From the NCBI GenBank assembly GCA_964417875.1, contig CAYQJU010000001.1, positions 1 through 64,000 on the forward strand: a stretch of 64,000 nt of DNA, given 5' to 3'. This DNA is from ZC4RG30 sp964417875 (GTDB lineage: Bacteria > Pseudomonadota > Gammaproteobacteria > Steroidobacterales > Steroidobacteraceae). The translations under genes were made by a program, and so were the position numbers. The notes beneath the pieces were generated by a model. It saw only the letters and a list, made by a program, of their open reading frames with translations, made no database searches and was not told where the DNA came from. This document shows, one piece after another, positions 10,943 to 19,444 of the stretch. Numbering within the stretch: the stretch's first letter is position 1; each line of letters opens with the position of its first letter.

Positions 10943-12262
10943 ATGCGTCGCCGTGAGCTGATCACAGCAGGACTGCTCTGCACCATGATCCCGCCGCTGG
11001 CGCGCACCGTGCGTGCGGCACAGCCGGAGATCGAGGTGCCGCGCTACGACGCGGACTACCCGGACATCGACTATTCAGGTCCGGCCACACACAACCGCAT
11101 CTGGCGCCTGCGCGAGGCATTGGCCAGCGGTGCGCAGTCTTTGGAATGGAAGGCATCCAGCGGATACCTCCAGTCACTGCTCTCCGCGCTGCAGGTGGAT
11201 GCCGAATCACAGACGCTGGTGTTCTCGCGCACCAGCCTGCAGGCGGACCAGGTCGCGCCAGACCGGCCGCGTGCGCTGTATTTCAACGACGACACCTATG
11301 TGGGCTACATCCCCGGCGCGGGCCATATCGAACTGACCACCATCGACACGCGCAAGGGTCCAGTGTTCTACACGCTGAAGAATGTGCGCGGGCAGGACGG
11401 TGTGATCCGTCGCTTCGGTGGCGCCTGCCTGACCTGTCACGACAACTACTCGCTGATGGGCGGCGGTGCGCCGCGCATCCTGGCGCTGTCCTTGCCGGTG
11501 GAAGCACCGGCTGACGGTCCAGTGAGCCTGCTCGGCACCGATGTCGATGACCGCACGCCAGTGGCCGACCGCTGGGGCGGCTGGTATGTCACCGGGCCAA
11601 CGGGGCAGGTGGCGCATCGGGGCAATCGCCGGCTGCTCGAGGATGTCGCGCATCCCGCACTGGATGAACAGCCCGGCGCCGTGCGCGAGTCGATGGAAGG
11701 ATGGATCGACACCAGCCGCTATCCGGTGCCGCACAGCGATGTGGTGGCATTGCTGGTGCTGGAACACCAGAAGACCATCCACAACCTGATGGCACGCGTC
11801 GCGTACAAGGTCCCGAGCGGACTGCAGCGCCTGCAGGCCGCCGGCGCGCGCCTGCCCGGCGGCGAGGCGGCGCTGGCCACCCGCCAGCAGCAGCTGCTTG
11901 ATTCGCTGCTGGATCCGCTGGTCGATGCGCTGTTCCACATCGATGCGGCCCCGTTGCCGTCGGGTCTTGCCGCAGGCAATGCCTTTGCCGCGAAATTCCA
12001 GGCCCGGGGTCCGCGCGATGCCGCCGGACGCTCGCTGCACGCGCTGCACCTGCGCGGCCGGCTGTTCCGCTGGCCACTGAGCCATCTGGTTCTCACCGAA
12101 GCATTCGACGCCATGCCGGCCGTGGTGCTCGATGCGTTGCGCGCCCGCGTCGCGGCCGTGCTTGAAGGACGCGATGCACATCGCTCGCCAGGTATTCCGG
12201 TCGCGGAGCGTGGCATGCTGCGGCAGATGCTCGCGCAGCTGAAGCCGGGCTTCATCGACTGA
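10943..12262 (+). CDS. Secreted c-type-cytochrome-like protein of unknown function
   Basis: A 439-residue protein with a signal peptide (MRRR, then a hydrophobic run to about residue 26). It has one heme-attachment motif CLTCH at 162-166 within FGGACLTCHDNYSLMGGG, followed by RWGGWYVTG at 210-218 and HRGN at 225-228. This CxxCH / RWGGWYVTG / HxGN layout recalls uncharacterised secreted cytochrome-like proteins annotated mainly in Planctomycetes and related groups; that link is from memory. The ATG at 10943 is chosen because the signal peptide starts there and the frame upstream overlaps SpoIIM out of frame. The rest has no family I recognise. It follows spoIIM by 65 bases and may be cotranscribed. 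Confidence 0.7.
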   Translation: MRRRELITAGLLCTMIPPLARTVRAAQPEIEVPRYDADYPDIDYSGPATHNRIWRLREALASGAQSLEWKASSGYLQSLLSALQVDAESQTLVFSRTSLQADQVAPDRPRALYFNDDTYVGYIPGAGHIELTTIDTRKGPVFYTLKNVRGQDGVIRRFGGACLTCHDNYSLMGGGAPRILALSLPVEAPADGPVSLLGTDVDDRTPVADRWGGWYVTGPTGQVAHRGNRRLLEDVAHPALDEQPGAVRESMEGWIDTSRYPVPHSDVVALLVLEHQKTIHNLMARVAYKVPSGLQRLQAAGARLPGGEAALATRQQQLLDSLLDPLVDALFHIDAAPLPSGLAAGNAFAAKFQARGPRDAAGRSLHALHLRGRLFRWPLSHLVLTEAFDAMPAVVLDALRARVAAVLEGRDAHRSPGIPVAERGMLRQMLAQLKPGFID

Positions 12263-12311
12263 CGGCCTTGCCGCAGGCCAGGCTCCTGCCCCACCAACCC
12301 TTCGACCATCC

Positions 12312-12878
12312 ATGGAAGCATTCCTCGTCTCCACCGGCGTCGTCGCGCTGGCCGAGATCGGCGACAAGACGCAGCTTCTGGCACTGGTGCTTGCGGCCCG
12401 GTTCCGCCGGCCCGTGCCCATCATCCTGGGCATCCTCGTCGCCACATTGCTGAACCACGCGCTGGCCGGTGCGCTGGGCGCATGGATCGCCGGCCTGCTC
12501 GGTCCATCACTGATGCGCTGGATCCTCGGCGGCTCGTTCATCGCAATGGGCATCTGGACGCTGATTCCCGACCGCATCGATGATGAGGCCCGGCCTGCGT
12601 CACCGCGCCTGGGCGTCTTCGGCACCACGCTGGTGGCGTTCTTCCTGCTCGAGATGGGCGACAAGACCCAGATCGCAACGGTGGCGCTGGCCGCGAACTA
12701 TGCCTCGCTCACCGCGGTGGTCATGGGCACCACGCTGGGCATGATGATCAGCAATGTGCCGGCGGTGCTGCTGGGCGAGGTGGCTGCGCGCAAGCTGCCG
12801 ATGCGGCTGGTGCACGGCCTGGCCGCGCTGGTCTTCTTCGTGCTGGGTGCGCTGCTGCTGGCCGGAATCGGAAGCTGA
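12312..12878 (+). CDS. TMEM165/GDT1 (UPF0016) family cation exporter
   Basis: A 188-residue membrane protein with the two inverted family repeats. The signature ExGDKT occurs twice, as EIGDKT (Glu15, Asp18) and EMGDKT (Glu114, Asp117). Six membrane segments are predicted by eye. The family exports Mn2+ (and Ca2+ in eukaryotes) from the cytoplasm, with the acidic residues of both motifs lining the path. No Mn riboswitch is visible in the short gap upstream. The call is secure; substrate choice is from the family. Confidence 0.9.
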   Translation: MEAFLVSTGVVALAEIGDKTQLLALVLAARFRRPVPIILGILVATLLNHALAGALGAWIAGLLGPSLMRWILGGSFIAMGIWTLIPDRIDDEARPASPRLGVFGTTLVAFFLLEMGDKTQIATVALAANYASLTAVVMGTTLGMMISNVPAVLLGEVAARKLPMRLVHGLAALVFFVLGALLLAGIGS

Positions 12879-12923
12879 TCGGCGAACCGCCAGGGCTCAC
12901 CGAAGCATCGGCTGATCGCCGCT

Positions 12924-12995
12924 TCAGAAGATCAGCGCGATCAGGATGATGACCGGGATCGGTACGCCCAGCAGCCACAGCAGGATCGAACGCAT
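12924..12995 (-). CDS. 23-residue hydrophobic membrane peptide
   Basis: A tiny frame too short for normal gene calling: ATG at 12995, TGA at 12924. The product starts MRSILLWLLGVPIPV and continues with Ile/Leu/Ala to a final Phe, one membrane helix with a Pro-x-Pro kink. Support comes from a strong ribosome site (AAGGAG at 13006-13001, 5 bases before the ATG) and from its place 18 bases after the stop of the 200-residue membrane protein. I recall similar leucine-rich peptides with a GxPxP core in proteobacterial genomes, but no function. Confidence 0.65.
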   Translation of the reverse strand: MRSILLWLLGVPIPVIILIALIF

Positions 12996-13013
12996 GGGAG
13001 CTCCTTGTTGTCT

Positions 13014-13616
13014 TCAGGGCAGGTCGCGCTGCCGCCCGCCCCAGGTGGCCAGCAGGCTGGCGGAGAACGCGCCGATCAGCAGCGACACGAAGATCCACAG
13101 CGAAGCCTTGGCCGCATCGCTGCGCGCCTCCTCGCTGAGCGCGCGCGCATCCGCGCCGAAGGTGCCGGCCGTGCCGCTGGCCGCAGCCGAAACATCATCC
13201 GTACCGACGATGCCGCCGATCACCGAGGCCAGCGCCGCCGCAGTGATCAGCGTCGCCACGGCCCAGGACAGGAATCCATGCGCGGTATCGCGGAAGTACA
13301 CCTCGTCGCGCTGCGCATCCGGCCAGCGGTTGCGCAGCCGCCCGGCGATGTAGCCGCCGAGGCCCGAAGAGGCGAACGCGGTGATGCAGATCCAGATGAT
13401 GGTCGAGGCCGTCATGGCGGTGGACGATGGCCCGGCCCAGGGCGATGCGATCGAGAAACCCAGTCCCATGCCCAGCACCAGCAGGATCAGCGACAGCGCG
13501 GCGGATCCGGTCGCCCCGGCAAAGATGGCCGGCCATGACACCGCACCGGCACCCGGCGCGACCGGACGGATGTGTCCGATGGTGGTTTCCTCTTCCAGGA
13601 TGGTGACCGTTGCCAT
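13014..13616 (-). CDS. Small multi-pass membrane protein, PhnA-like annotation group
   Basis: A 200-residue protein with a short soluble N-terminus and four membrane segments (about 28-50, 68-88, 115-138 and 170-190). The VSWPAIFAGATGSAALSLIL start of the membrane part and the GLGGYIAGRLR motif resemble proteins often labelled PhnA-like or YrzE-like in alpha- and gammaproteobacteria; these labels carry no proven function. The ATG at 13616 has GGGAGG upstream; the longer frame has no such site. It forms a two-gene unit with the 23-residue peptide. Confidence 0.7.
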   Translation of the reverse strand: MATVTILEEETTIGHIRPVAPGAGAVSWPAIFAGATGSAALSLILLVLGMGLGFSIASPWAGPSSTAMTASTIIWICITAFASSGLGGYIAGRLRNRWPDAQRDEVYFRDTAHGFLSWAVATLITAAALASVIGGIVGTDDVSAAASGTAGTFGADARALSEEARSDAAKASLWIFVSLLIGAFSASLLATWGGRQRDLP

Positions 13617-13729
13617 GCAAGCCTCCCGCTGACGTTCCTGTCTTCGCGGGGGAGCTTGTGTCGCGGACCGATGCGCAGGCAGTAGGTGGACCGCCCAACC
13701 TGATGTAGGGCGATGCGTTCGAGAAGCGG

Positions 13730-14893
13730 TCAAGGCATGCGTGGCTTCACGCGCAGGCCTTCCGCAACCGTGTCGCCGGGAAACAGGATCACGGTGTCAC
13801 CGGCATCCAGGCCCTGCCGGATCTCGCGGAAGTCGATGTCCGCGATGCCGGTGGTGACCGGCGTCAGCGTGGCGCGGTCATCAACGATGCGATAGACCGC
13901 CCAGCCGTCGCCATGGCGGAACAGCGCTCCCAGCGGCGCGCGCAGCGCCCCTTCCACCGATTCGATGGTGACGCGGGCATCCACGCGGTAGTCGTGGCCG
14001 AGGCGCGTGGCCGCCGCCGCATCCGCGAACTGCAGGATGACATTGGTGCGCTGTTCCTCGACGCCCAGCGCCGAGATCTTCATGCGCGCCACCGGTTCGA
14101 TACGCTCGACGCGCGCCTCGAGCGGCGGTCCGCCCCAGTTCTCGATGCTGGCCGCTGCGCCCGGCTGCATGCGCACTGCGTCCTGCGACAGGAACTCGGC
14201 GACCACCTCGACATGCGAGGGATCGCCGATCAGGATCAGCGGACTGCCGGCCGCGATGATGGCCTCGCTCTTTTGCGGCACCGACAGCACCTGGCCATCG
14301 GCCGGCGCGTGGATGTCCACCGCCGCATCGCCGCGACGGTCGGCCGGCTGCAATGCGCTGCGCGCCCGGGCCAGCTCGGCCTCGGCGGCATCGTGCGCCG
14401 CGTGCGCCGCCTCGAGCCGGGCGCGGCTGTTGTCCAGTGCCGACTGGGCGATCAGGTCACGCGCGGCCAGCAACTGCAGCCGCTCGTGCTCGCGATCTGC
14501 CAGCCTCTGCTCGGTGGCAGCGGCGCGCAGCGAGGCCTCGGCGGCATTCACCGTGGCGCGCGCGGCGATTGCGCTGCGGGTGTCCAGGAAGCCGGCCGGC
14601 GCCTGCGTCATGCGCGCGATGACCTCCCCGGCGCGCACCGCATCGCCGGGCTCGACCTCGACACGCAGCAGCCTGCCTGCCACCGGCGCCGACACCGTAT
14701 AGACATCGTGCATGCGGGTGCGGCCTTCATCGACCAGGTCGAGCCGGATGTCGCCGCGGTCGATGATGGCGACATCCACCTCGATGGCACGCGGCATCAG
14801 GCCGAAGCCGATTGCCACCAGGGCGAGGGCAATCGCCGCGATCCAGAACAGGCGTGCCCGCCGGCGCCGTCGTTCGAACATGTCCTTCGCCAT
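13730..14893 (-). CDS. HlyD/MacA-type periplasmic adaptor (membrane fusion protein)
   Basis: A 387-residue adaptor with one N-terminal membrane anchor (about 15-33), a lipoyl-like beta domain (VSAPVAGRLLRVEVEPGDAV), a long alpha hairpin at about 95-170 rich in Ala, Glu and Arg, the returning half-lipoyl stretch (IHAPADGQVLSVPQKSEAIIAAGSPL), and a beta-barrel/membrane-proximal end. Such proteins join an inner-membrane ABC transporter to an outer-membrane TolC channel. It begins 2 bases after the permease stop, so ATPase, permease and adaptor form one operon. A TolC-type lipoprotein lies 5.5 kb away on the other strand and may complete the pump. Confidence 0.88.
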   Translation of the reverse strand: MAKDMFERRRRRARLFWIAAIALALVAIGFGLMPRAIEVDVAIIDRGDIRLDLVDEGRTRMHDVYTVSAPVAGRLLRVEVEPGDAVRAGEVIARMTQAPAGFLDTRSAIAARATVNAAEASLRAAATEQRLADREHERLQLLAARDLIAQSALDNSRARLEAAHAAHDAAEAELARARSALQPADRRGDAAVDIHAPADGQVLSVPQKSEAIIAAGSPLILIGDPSHVEVVAEFLSQDAVRMQPGAAASIENWGGPPLEARVERIEPVARMKISALGVEEQRTNVILQFADAAAATRLGHDYRVDARVTIESVEGALRAPLGALFRHGDGWAVYRIVDDRATLTPVTTGIADIDFREIRQGLDAGDTVILFPGDTVAEGLRVKPRMP

Positions 14894-14895
14894 TG

Positions 14896-17271
14896 CTAGT
14901 CCCTCGATTTGAGCACGCCGACCATGTCGAGCCGGTCGACGCCGCGTCGTACGAACAGTGCCGCGCCCATCACCGCCACCGCCACGAACAGCGCCGGGCG
15001 CGCATAGGCCTCGGCACTGGTGATGTAGGGGAAGGTGAACATGTCGGTCTGGAACTGCGACATCAGCCAGGCCGACAGCCAGCGTCCCAGCAGTGCGCCC
15101 AGCGGCAGCGCCACCAGCAGCAGCGCGCCGATTTCGGCCAGCAGCACATAGGATGCCTCGCGGCGCCCGAAGCCCAGTACGCGCAATGTGGCCAGGTCCC
15201 GTTCCTGTTCCGCCAGCGTCACGCGCGCGGCAGAGAATGCCACGCCGGCCGCCATCAGCATCGAGAACAGGATGAACAGGCCATTGAAGAAGCCCGCGCC
15301 CTGGCTCAGCAGCTGGCGCATCGAGGCCTTGGCATTGTCCAGGTAGCTCACCGAGACGATGCGCGGCAATTGCTTGGCACGCGCGCTGAAGGCATCGCGC
15401 TGCGAACGGTCGAGCAGCAGGTGGGCGGCGGTGACGCGGCCGGGTTCGCGCAGCAGGCGACCCAGCGCATCCAGCTCGATATAGGAGGAGGCGGCAAGAT
15501 AGGGCTTCACGATGGCCACCACCGGCAGCTCGACGCTGGCGCGATGGCCGTCGGTGGCGGTGAGGCGCACCCGGTCGCCGGGCCGCACCGCCAGCTTGCC
15601 GGCGAGGTTCTGCGACAGGGTCAGGCCATCGCCGCGCGCGGGCACCTCGACGAGGTTTTCATCGAGCAGGCGGTTCAGGGTGGCGTTGCGCGGCACGCCG
15701 GAGATCGAATTGCGCTCGCGGCGCGCGCCGGACTCGAACACCACATCGGCCGTGCGCACCGGTTCCACGCGCAGCACGCCAGGCAGATGCGCCACATCGC
15801 GCAGGATGGCATCGTCCGCCGCCTCGGAGAACGCCACCATGACATCCATGCGCTGCGCCACGCCGAAGGTGACATCGATGATGCGATCCATCGACAGCGG
15901 GAAGTGCTGCGTGGTGACCATCAGCGCGGTGGCCAGCGCAATGCCGATGACCGTGGTGGCCGCGCGGCGAGGAAAGCGCAGGATGCGCCGCGCCACCATG
16001 CGCGACTTGCCATCGAGCCCGGCCGTGAAGCGCTCGATCAGGCCGCCCGAATGCCCGTAGCCGGTGGGCGCCGGCGGCGCCAGTGCCGCGGCCGGGGGCA
16101 GCGCCACCGCCTTGCGCACCGCCTGCACCGATCCGGCCAGCGCCGCCAGCAGCGTGATTGCGATGGCACTGAAGTACACCCCCGGGCCCGCATCGAACTT
16201 AAGGTCGGGGATCTGGTACACGCTGGCATAGACGCTGCCGACGAACTCGCCCACCCAGCGTCCGCCGATGGCGCCCAGCAGTCCGCCCACCACGCCGAAC
16301 ACCAGCGCGAACTTCGCGTAGTGCAGCGCGATGCTGGCATTGCCATAGCCGAAGGATTTCAGCAGGCCGATGTTGGAACGCTCAGTGGCCACCAGCCGCG
16401 ACAGCGACACGTTCAGCAGGAAGGCCGCCACCAGCAGGAACACCGGCGGCAGGATGCCGGCCATGGTCTTCAGGCTCGCCAGCTCGTCGGCCATGAAGCG
16501 CGCCGACAGCATGCGGTCGCGGCCATAGGCGCCGCGTCCACCATGACGCTGGAGCAGCCGGTCGATGTCGCGTGCCACCAGCAGCGGATTCGCGCCGGGG
16601 GTCAGCCGCAGCACCAGGTCGTTGAAGGCGCCATCCATGTCGAAGGCGCGGCCCAGCGCCTCGCGGTTCATCCACAGCACGCCGAAGCGCTCCGGTTCCG
16701 GCAGCATCGCGCCCGGCGCCACGGCGAACACGAACTCCGGACTGCTGGCGATGCCGGTGACCACCACCTCGCGGCGGCGACCGTAGAGGGTCGCGGCCAG
16801 CTGCGCGCCGGGCCGAAGTCCATTGGCTTGCGCGAAGGCCTCGTTGACCAGCACTTCGTTGTCACGGGCCGGCGCCGGCAGGCGTCCCTGGCGCAGCACC
16901 AGTGCATTCACGCGCGGCGCACGTCCCTCCGGCAGCGACACCAGCTGTGCCGACACCGGTTCGCTGCGCCCGGGCATGTCGAGCAGTCCCACGCCCGACA
17001 CGCGCGCCTCGACGGCGCTGACGCCCGGCAGGTCGGCGATGCGTCCGGCCACCGCCATCGGCGCGCGCACCACGCCGGCGGCCATGTCGGCCATGCGGTA
17101 TTCGGAGTAGTACGCATCACGTGCCCGCTCCAGCGAGTCGTACATGCCATTGGCCATCACCGCCAGCACCACGCCGCAGGCGAGCACGGCGCTGACCGCG
17201 GCCATCTGCATCTTCATGCGCGCGATGTCGCGCAGCAGCTTGCGGTCAAGCTTCGCCAGTGCCAGCTTCAC
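14896..17271 (-). CDS. FtsX/MacB-type ABC transporter permease
   Basis: A 791-residue permease with two FtsX-type halves. Each half has a membrane segment, a large periplasmic domain and a three-helix bundle. The first starts at ARMKMQMAAVSAVLACGVVLAV; the second follows RFPRRAATTVIGIALATALMV. This long form is typical of lipoprotein or macrolide exporter permeases with ten membrane helices. The ATG at 17271 overlaps the ATPase stop (ATGA). The substrate is unknown; lipids, lipoproteins and amphipathic drugs are all known for this class. A 959-codon open frame on the opposite strand over this gene is a GC-driven shadow. Confidence 0.9.
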   Translation of the reverse strand: MKLALAKLDRKLLRDIARMKMQMAAVSAVLACGVVLAVMANGMYDSLERARDAYYSEYRMADMAAGVVRAPMAVAGRIADLPGVSAVEARVSGVGLLDMPGRSEPVSAQLVSLPEGRAPRVNALVLRQGRLPAPARDNEVLVNEAFAQANGLRPGAQLAATLYGRRREVVVTGIASSPEFVFAVAPGAMLPEPERFGVLWMNREALGRAFDMDGAFNDLVLRLTPGANPLLVARDIDRLLQRHGGRGAYGRDRMLSARFMADELASLKTMAGILPPVFLLVAAFLLNVSLSRLVATERSNIGLLKSFGYGNASIALHYAKFALVFGVVGGLLGAIGGRWVGEFVGSVYASVYQIPDLKFDAGPGVYFSAIAITLLAALAGSVQAVRKAVALPPAAALAPPAPTGYGHSGGLIERFTAGLDGKSRMVARRILRFPRRAATTVIGIALATALMVTTQHFPLSMDRIIDVTFGVAQRMDVMVAFSEAADDAILRDVAHLPGVLRVEPVRTADVVFESGARRERNSISGVPRNATLNRLLDENLVEVPARGDGLTLSQNLAGKLAVRPGDRVRLTATDGHRASVELPVVAIVKPYLAASSYIELDALGRLLREPGRVTAAHLLLDRSQRDAFSARAKQLPRIVSVSYLDNAKASMRQLLSQGAGFFNGLFILFSMLMAAGVAFSAARVTLAEQERDLATLRVLGFGRREASYVLLAEIGALLLVALPLGALLGRWLSAWLMSQFQTDMFTFPYITSAEAYARPALFVAVAVMGAALFVRRGVDRLDMVGVLKSRD

Positions 17272-17990
17272 CAGTGCAGGTCCCCGGGTCGCGCGCGTGT
17301 CGCATTGGTCTCGATGCTGCGGATCGCGCCATCGGCGAAGCGGATGACGCGATCGCCGATCGAGGCGATGTCGGCGTTGTGCGTGATCAGCAGGGTGGTG
17401 GTGCCGATCTGCTCGTTGGCGCGCACCAGCGTCTCGAGCACGCGGATGCCGGTGGCCACGTCCAGAGCGCCGGTGGGCTCATCGCACAACAGCACGCGCG
17501 GACGCTTGGCGATGGCGCGCGCAATCGCCACGCGCTGCTGCTCGCCGCCGGAAAGCTGCGCCGGAAAATGCGTGCTGCGGTTGCCCAGGTCCACCAGTTG
17601 CAGCGCCTCGGCGGCCGGCATCGGATCATCGGCCACCTCGGTGACCAGCTCCACGTTCTCCTCTGCGGTGAGGCTTGCGATCAGGTTGTAGAACTGGAAC
17701 ACGAAGCCGACGCTGTGGCGGCGGAAGGCGGTGATGCGCGCATCGCTGGCCGTGGCCAGGTCGAGGTCGCCGGAGAACGCATGGCCGGCGGTGGGGCGGT
17801 CCAGTCCGCCCAATATGTTCAGCAGCGTCGACTTGCCGGAGCCTGAAGGGCCCAGCAGCACGATCAGTTCGCCGCGGGTGACGGTGAGGTCCACCCCGCG
17901 CAGCGCGAGCACCGCGGCCTCTCCCTCGCCATAGCGCTTCTGCACGCCCTCGAGGCGGTAGACGGGGGCCTCATCCATGGCTTGCACCAT
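17268..17990 (-). CDS. MacB/LolD-type ABC transporter ATPase
   Basis: A 240-residue ATPase. It has Walker A GPSGSGKST, the Q-loop in VGFVFQFYNLI, the ABC signature LSGGEQQR, Walker B VLLCDEPTGALD and the H-loop LLITHN, all in the order of the MacB/LolD class. It energises the FtsX-type permease downstream, to which it is translationally coupled. Starts at 17990 and 17978 are both possible and neither has a clear ribosome site; the second begins MDEAPVYRLEGVQKRYG and may be correct. Confidence 0.9.
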   Translation of the reverse strand: MVQAMDEAPVYRLEGVQKRYGEGEAAVLALRGVDLTVTRGELIVLLGPSGSGKSTLLNILGGLDRPTAGHAFSGDLDLATASDARITAFRRHSVGFVFQFYNLIASLTAEENVELVTEVADDPMPAAEALQLVDLGNRSTHFPAQLSGGEQQRVAIARAIAKRPRVLLCDEPTGALDVATGIRVLETLVRANEQIGTTTLLITHNADIASIGDRVIRFADGAIRSIETNATRARPGDLHW

Positions 17991-18002
17991 GCGCCGGATG
18001 AT

Positions 18003-18017
18003 GCGCGATAATCGCGC
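18003..18017. promoter_or_regulatory. 15-base palindrome overlapping a candidate ppa -10 box
   Basis: GCGCGAT-A-ATCGCGC is a perfect inverted repeat with one central base. It holds GATAAT at 18007-18012, a good -10 sequence facing ppa; TTGCAC lies 19 bases upstream at 17982-17987. It lies in the divergent gap between the ABC ATPase and ppa, so a bound regulator could affect both. Confidence 0.35.
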
Positions 18018-18072
18018 GCCCTGTCATTCCCCCGATGATCCTTCCCGCTGTTTTTTCCGGAGTTTTCCCCTG

Positions 18073-18609
18073 ATGCGCCTTGATGCCCTGCCGATCGGCT
18101 CCAACCCCCCGCAAGAAGTCAACGTGGTCGTCGAGGTGCCCGTTGGCGGTGAACCGATCAAGTACGAGATGCACAAGCCCTCCGGCGCGCTGCTGGTGGA
18201 CCGCTTCCTCTATACGGCGATGCGCTATCCGGGCAACTACGGCTTCATCCCGCACACGCTGTCAGAGGATGGCGATCCCTGCGATGTGATCATCGCCAAT
18301 CATCGCGGACTGCTGCCCGGTTCAGTCATTGCCGTGCGTCCGGTGGGTGTGCTGAAGATGCAGGATGAAGCCGGCGGGGACGAGAAGATCGTCGCCGTGC
18401 CCAGTTCGAAGGTGTCCCGCCGCTACGAGAGCGTGCACGACTACACCGACCTGCCGGAGATCACGCGCCAGCAGATCCAGCATTTCTTCGAGCACTACAA
18501 GGATCTCGAAGGCGGCAAGTGGGTCAAGGTGGCCGGCTGGGGCGATGCGGCCGAGGCGCGTCGCTTCATCAGCGAATCCATCGAGCGTCACGCAAAGCAG
18601 AAAGCGTGA
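18073..18609 (+). CDS. ppa: Inorganic pyrophosphatase, family I
   Basis: A 178-residue soluble enzyme that hydrolyses PPi to two phosphates and pulls biosynthetic reactions forward. The metal-binding signature DGDPCD is at 66-71 with Asp66, Asp68 and Asp71, and the N-terminal KYE (30-32) and YPGNYGFIP (52-60) stretches are canonical. The ATG at 18073 gives the normal family length; the open frame 32 codons longer has no homology there. The 3' end overlaps the convergent glycerate kinase gene by 41 bases. Confidence 0.96.
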   Translation: MRLDALPIGSNPPQEVNVVVEVPVGGEPIKYEMHKPSGALLVDRFLYTAMRYPGNYGFIPHTLSEDGDPCDVIIANHRGLLPGSVIAVRPVGVLKMQDEAGGDEKIVAVPSSKVSRRYESVHDYTDLPEITRQQIQHFFEHYKDLEGGKWVKVAGWGDAAEARRFISESIERHAKQKA

Positions 18610-19444
18610 CCAGGTGATGGGCGCGCGCCGGCATCTCCGCCAGGATGTGCCGGGTGACGCGCTCGTAGTGGGCGATGAAGCGCGCGATCGCCGCATCGTC
18701 CATCAGGCGGCTGGTGTCCTGACCCTCGCGCTGCAGCCGTTCGCGCAGGCGCTGTTCCTGTCCAGCGCGCCAGCCGTGCACCACATCGAAGGTTGGCGCC
18801 TGCAGCAGCACCAGCGGTGACAAGCGGTCGAACAGCGCGCGATACGGGCCTGCCAGCGCATCATTCACATGCTTGCGCCAGATGCCCTGCGGGTCCTCAT
18901 CCCTTTCCAGCGCATTGACCGGGGCGGCCAGCTGAGCGGCCGGCTGTGGCCTTGCGCCCACGCACCAGCCTTCCAGGATCACCACCCGCATCGGTCCCCC
19001 GGCGCGCCGCCAGTCACGATATGGCCTGCGATCATCCAGCGCCTTGTCGAAGCAGGGCAGCCGCACCTCGCCGGGCAGGGCCAGCTGTTCGATGCTGGCC
19101 TGCGCCAGCTCCACATCGTGCGTGCCCGGCACGCCGCGCGTGGCCAGCAGTGGATGCACGCTGCGCGCCAGTTCCGCGCGCGCGGCACGCGGCAGGTAGA
19201 AATCGTCGATGGAGAGGGCCGTCGCCGGCAGGTCGTCCTGCTGCAGCAGCTCCACCAGCGCCGCAGCCGCGGTGGACTTGCCGCTGCCCTGCGCGCCGCA
19301 CAGTCCCACCACCACCATCTGGTCGCTGAGGCGCGCCCGCTGCGCGATGCGCACCGCCAGTGGCACCAGCGCATCATGGATGGTCGCGCGATAGGCCGCC
19401 GGCAGTCGTTCGCGCTGCAGGAACGCGTCGACCCAGCCGGCCAT
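18569..19444 (-). CDS. P-loop kinase, probable D-glycerate 3-kinase (GLYK type)
   Basis: A 291-residue kinase with Walker A GAQGSGKST at 50-58, followed by ALSIDDFYLP, a pattern of the uridine-kinase/phosphoribulokinase-like group that includes plant-type D-glycerate 3-kinase. The GWCVGA motif and the C-terminal half (GWRAGQEQRLRE) also fit. The ATG at 19444 directly follows the stop of the 2-hydroxyacid reductase gene (TGAATG), so the pair probably turns hydroxypyruvate or glyoxylate-derived glycerate into 3-phosphoglycerate. Other small-molecule kinases of this fold cannot be excluded. Confidence 0.78.
   Translation of the reverse strand: MAGWVDAFLQRERLPAAYRATIHDALVPLAVRIAQRARLSDQMVVVGLCGAQGSGKSTAAAALVELLQQDDLPATALSIDDFYLPRAARAELARSVHPLLATRGVPGTHDVELAQASIEQLALPGEVRLPCFDKALDDRRPYRDWRRAGGPMRVVILEGWCVGARPQPAAQLAAPVNALERDEDPQGIWRKHVNDALAGPYRALFDRLSPLVLLQAPTFDVVHGWRAGQEQRLRERLQREGQDTSRLMDDAAIARFIAHYERVTRHILAEMPARAHHLVTLSALRDARWIR

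Noticed and set aside
14812..17691. 959-codon open frame on the plus strand
   Set aside because: It is antisense to the FtsX-type permease and rich in His, Arg, Gln and Gly. Such shadow frames are expected in GC-rich DNA; it has no recognisable domain.
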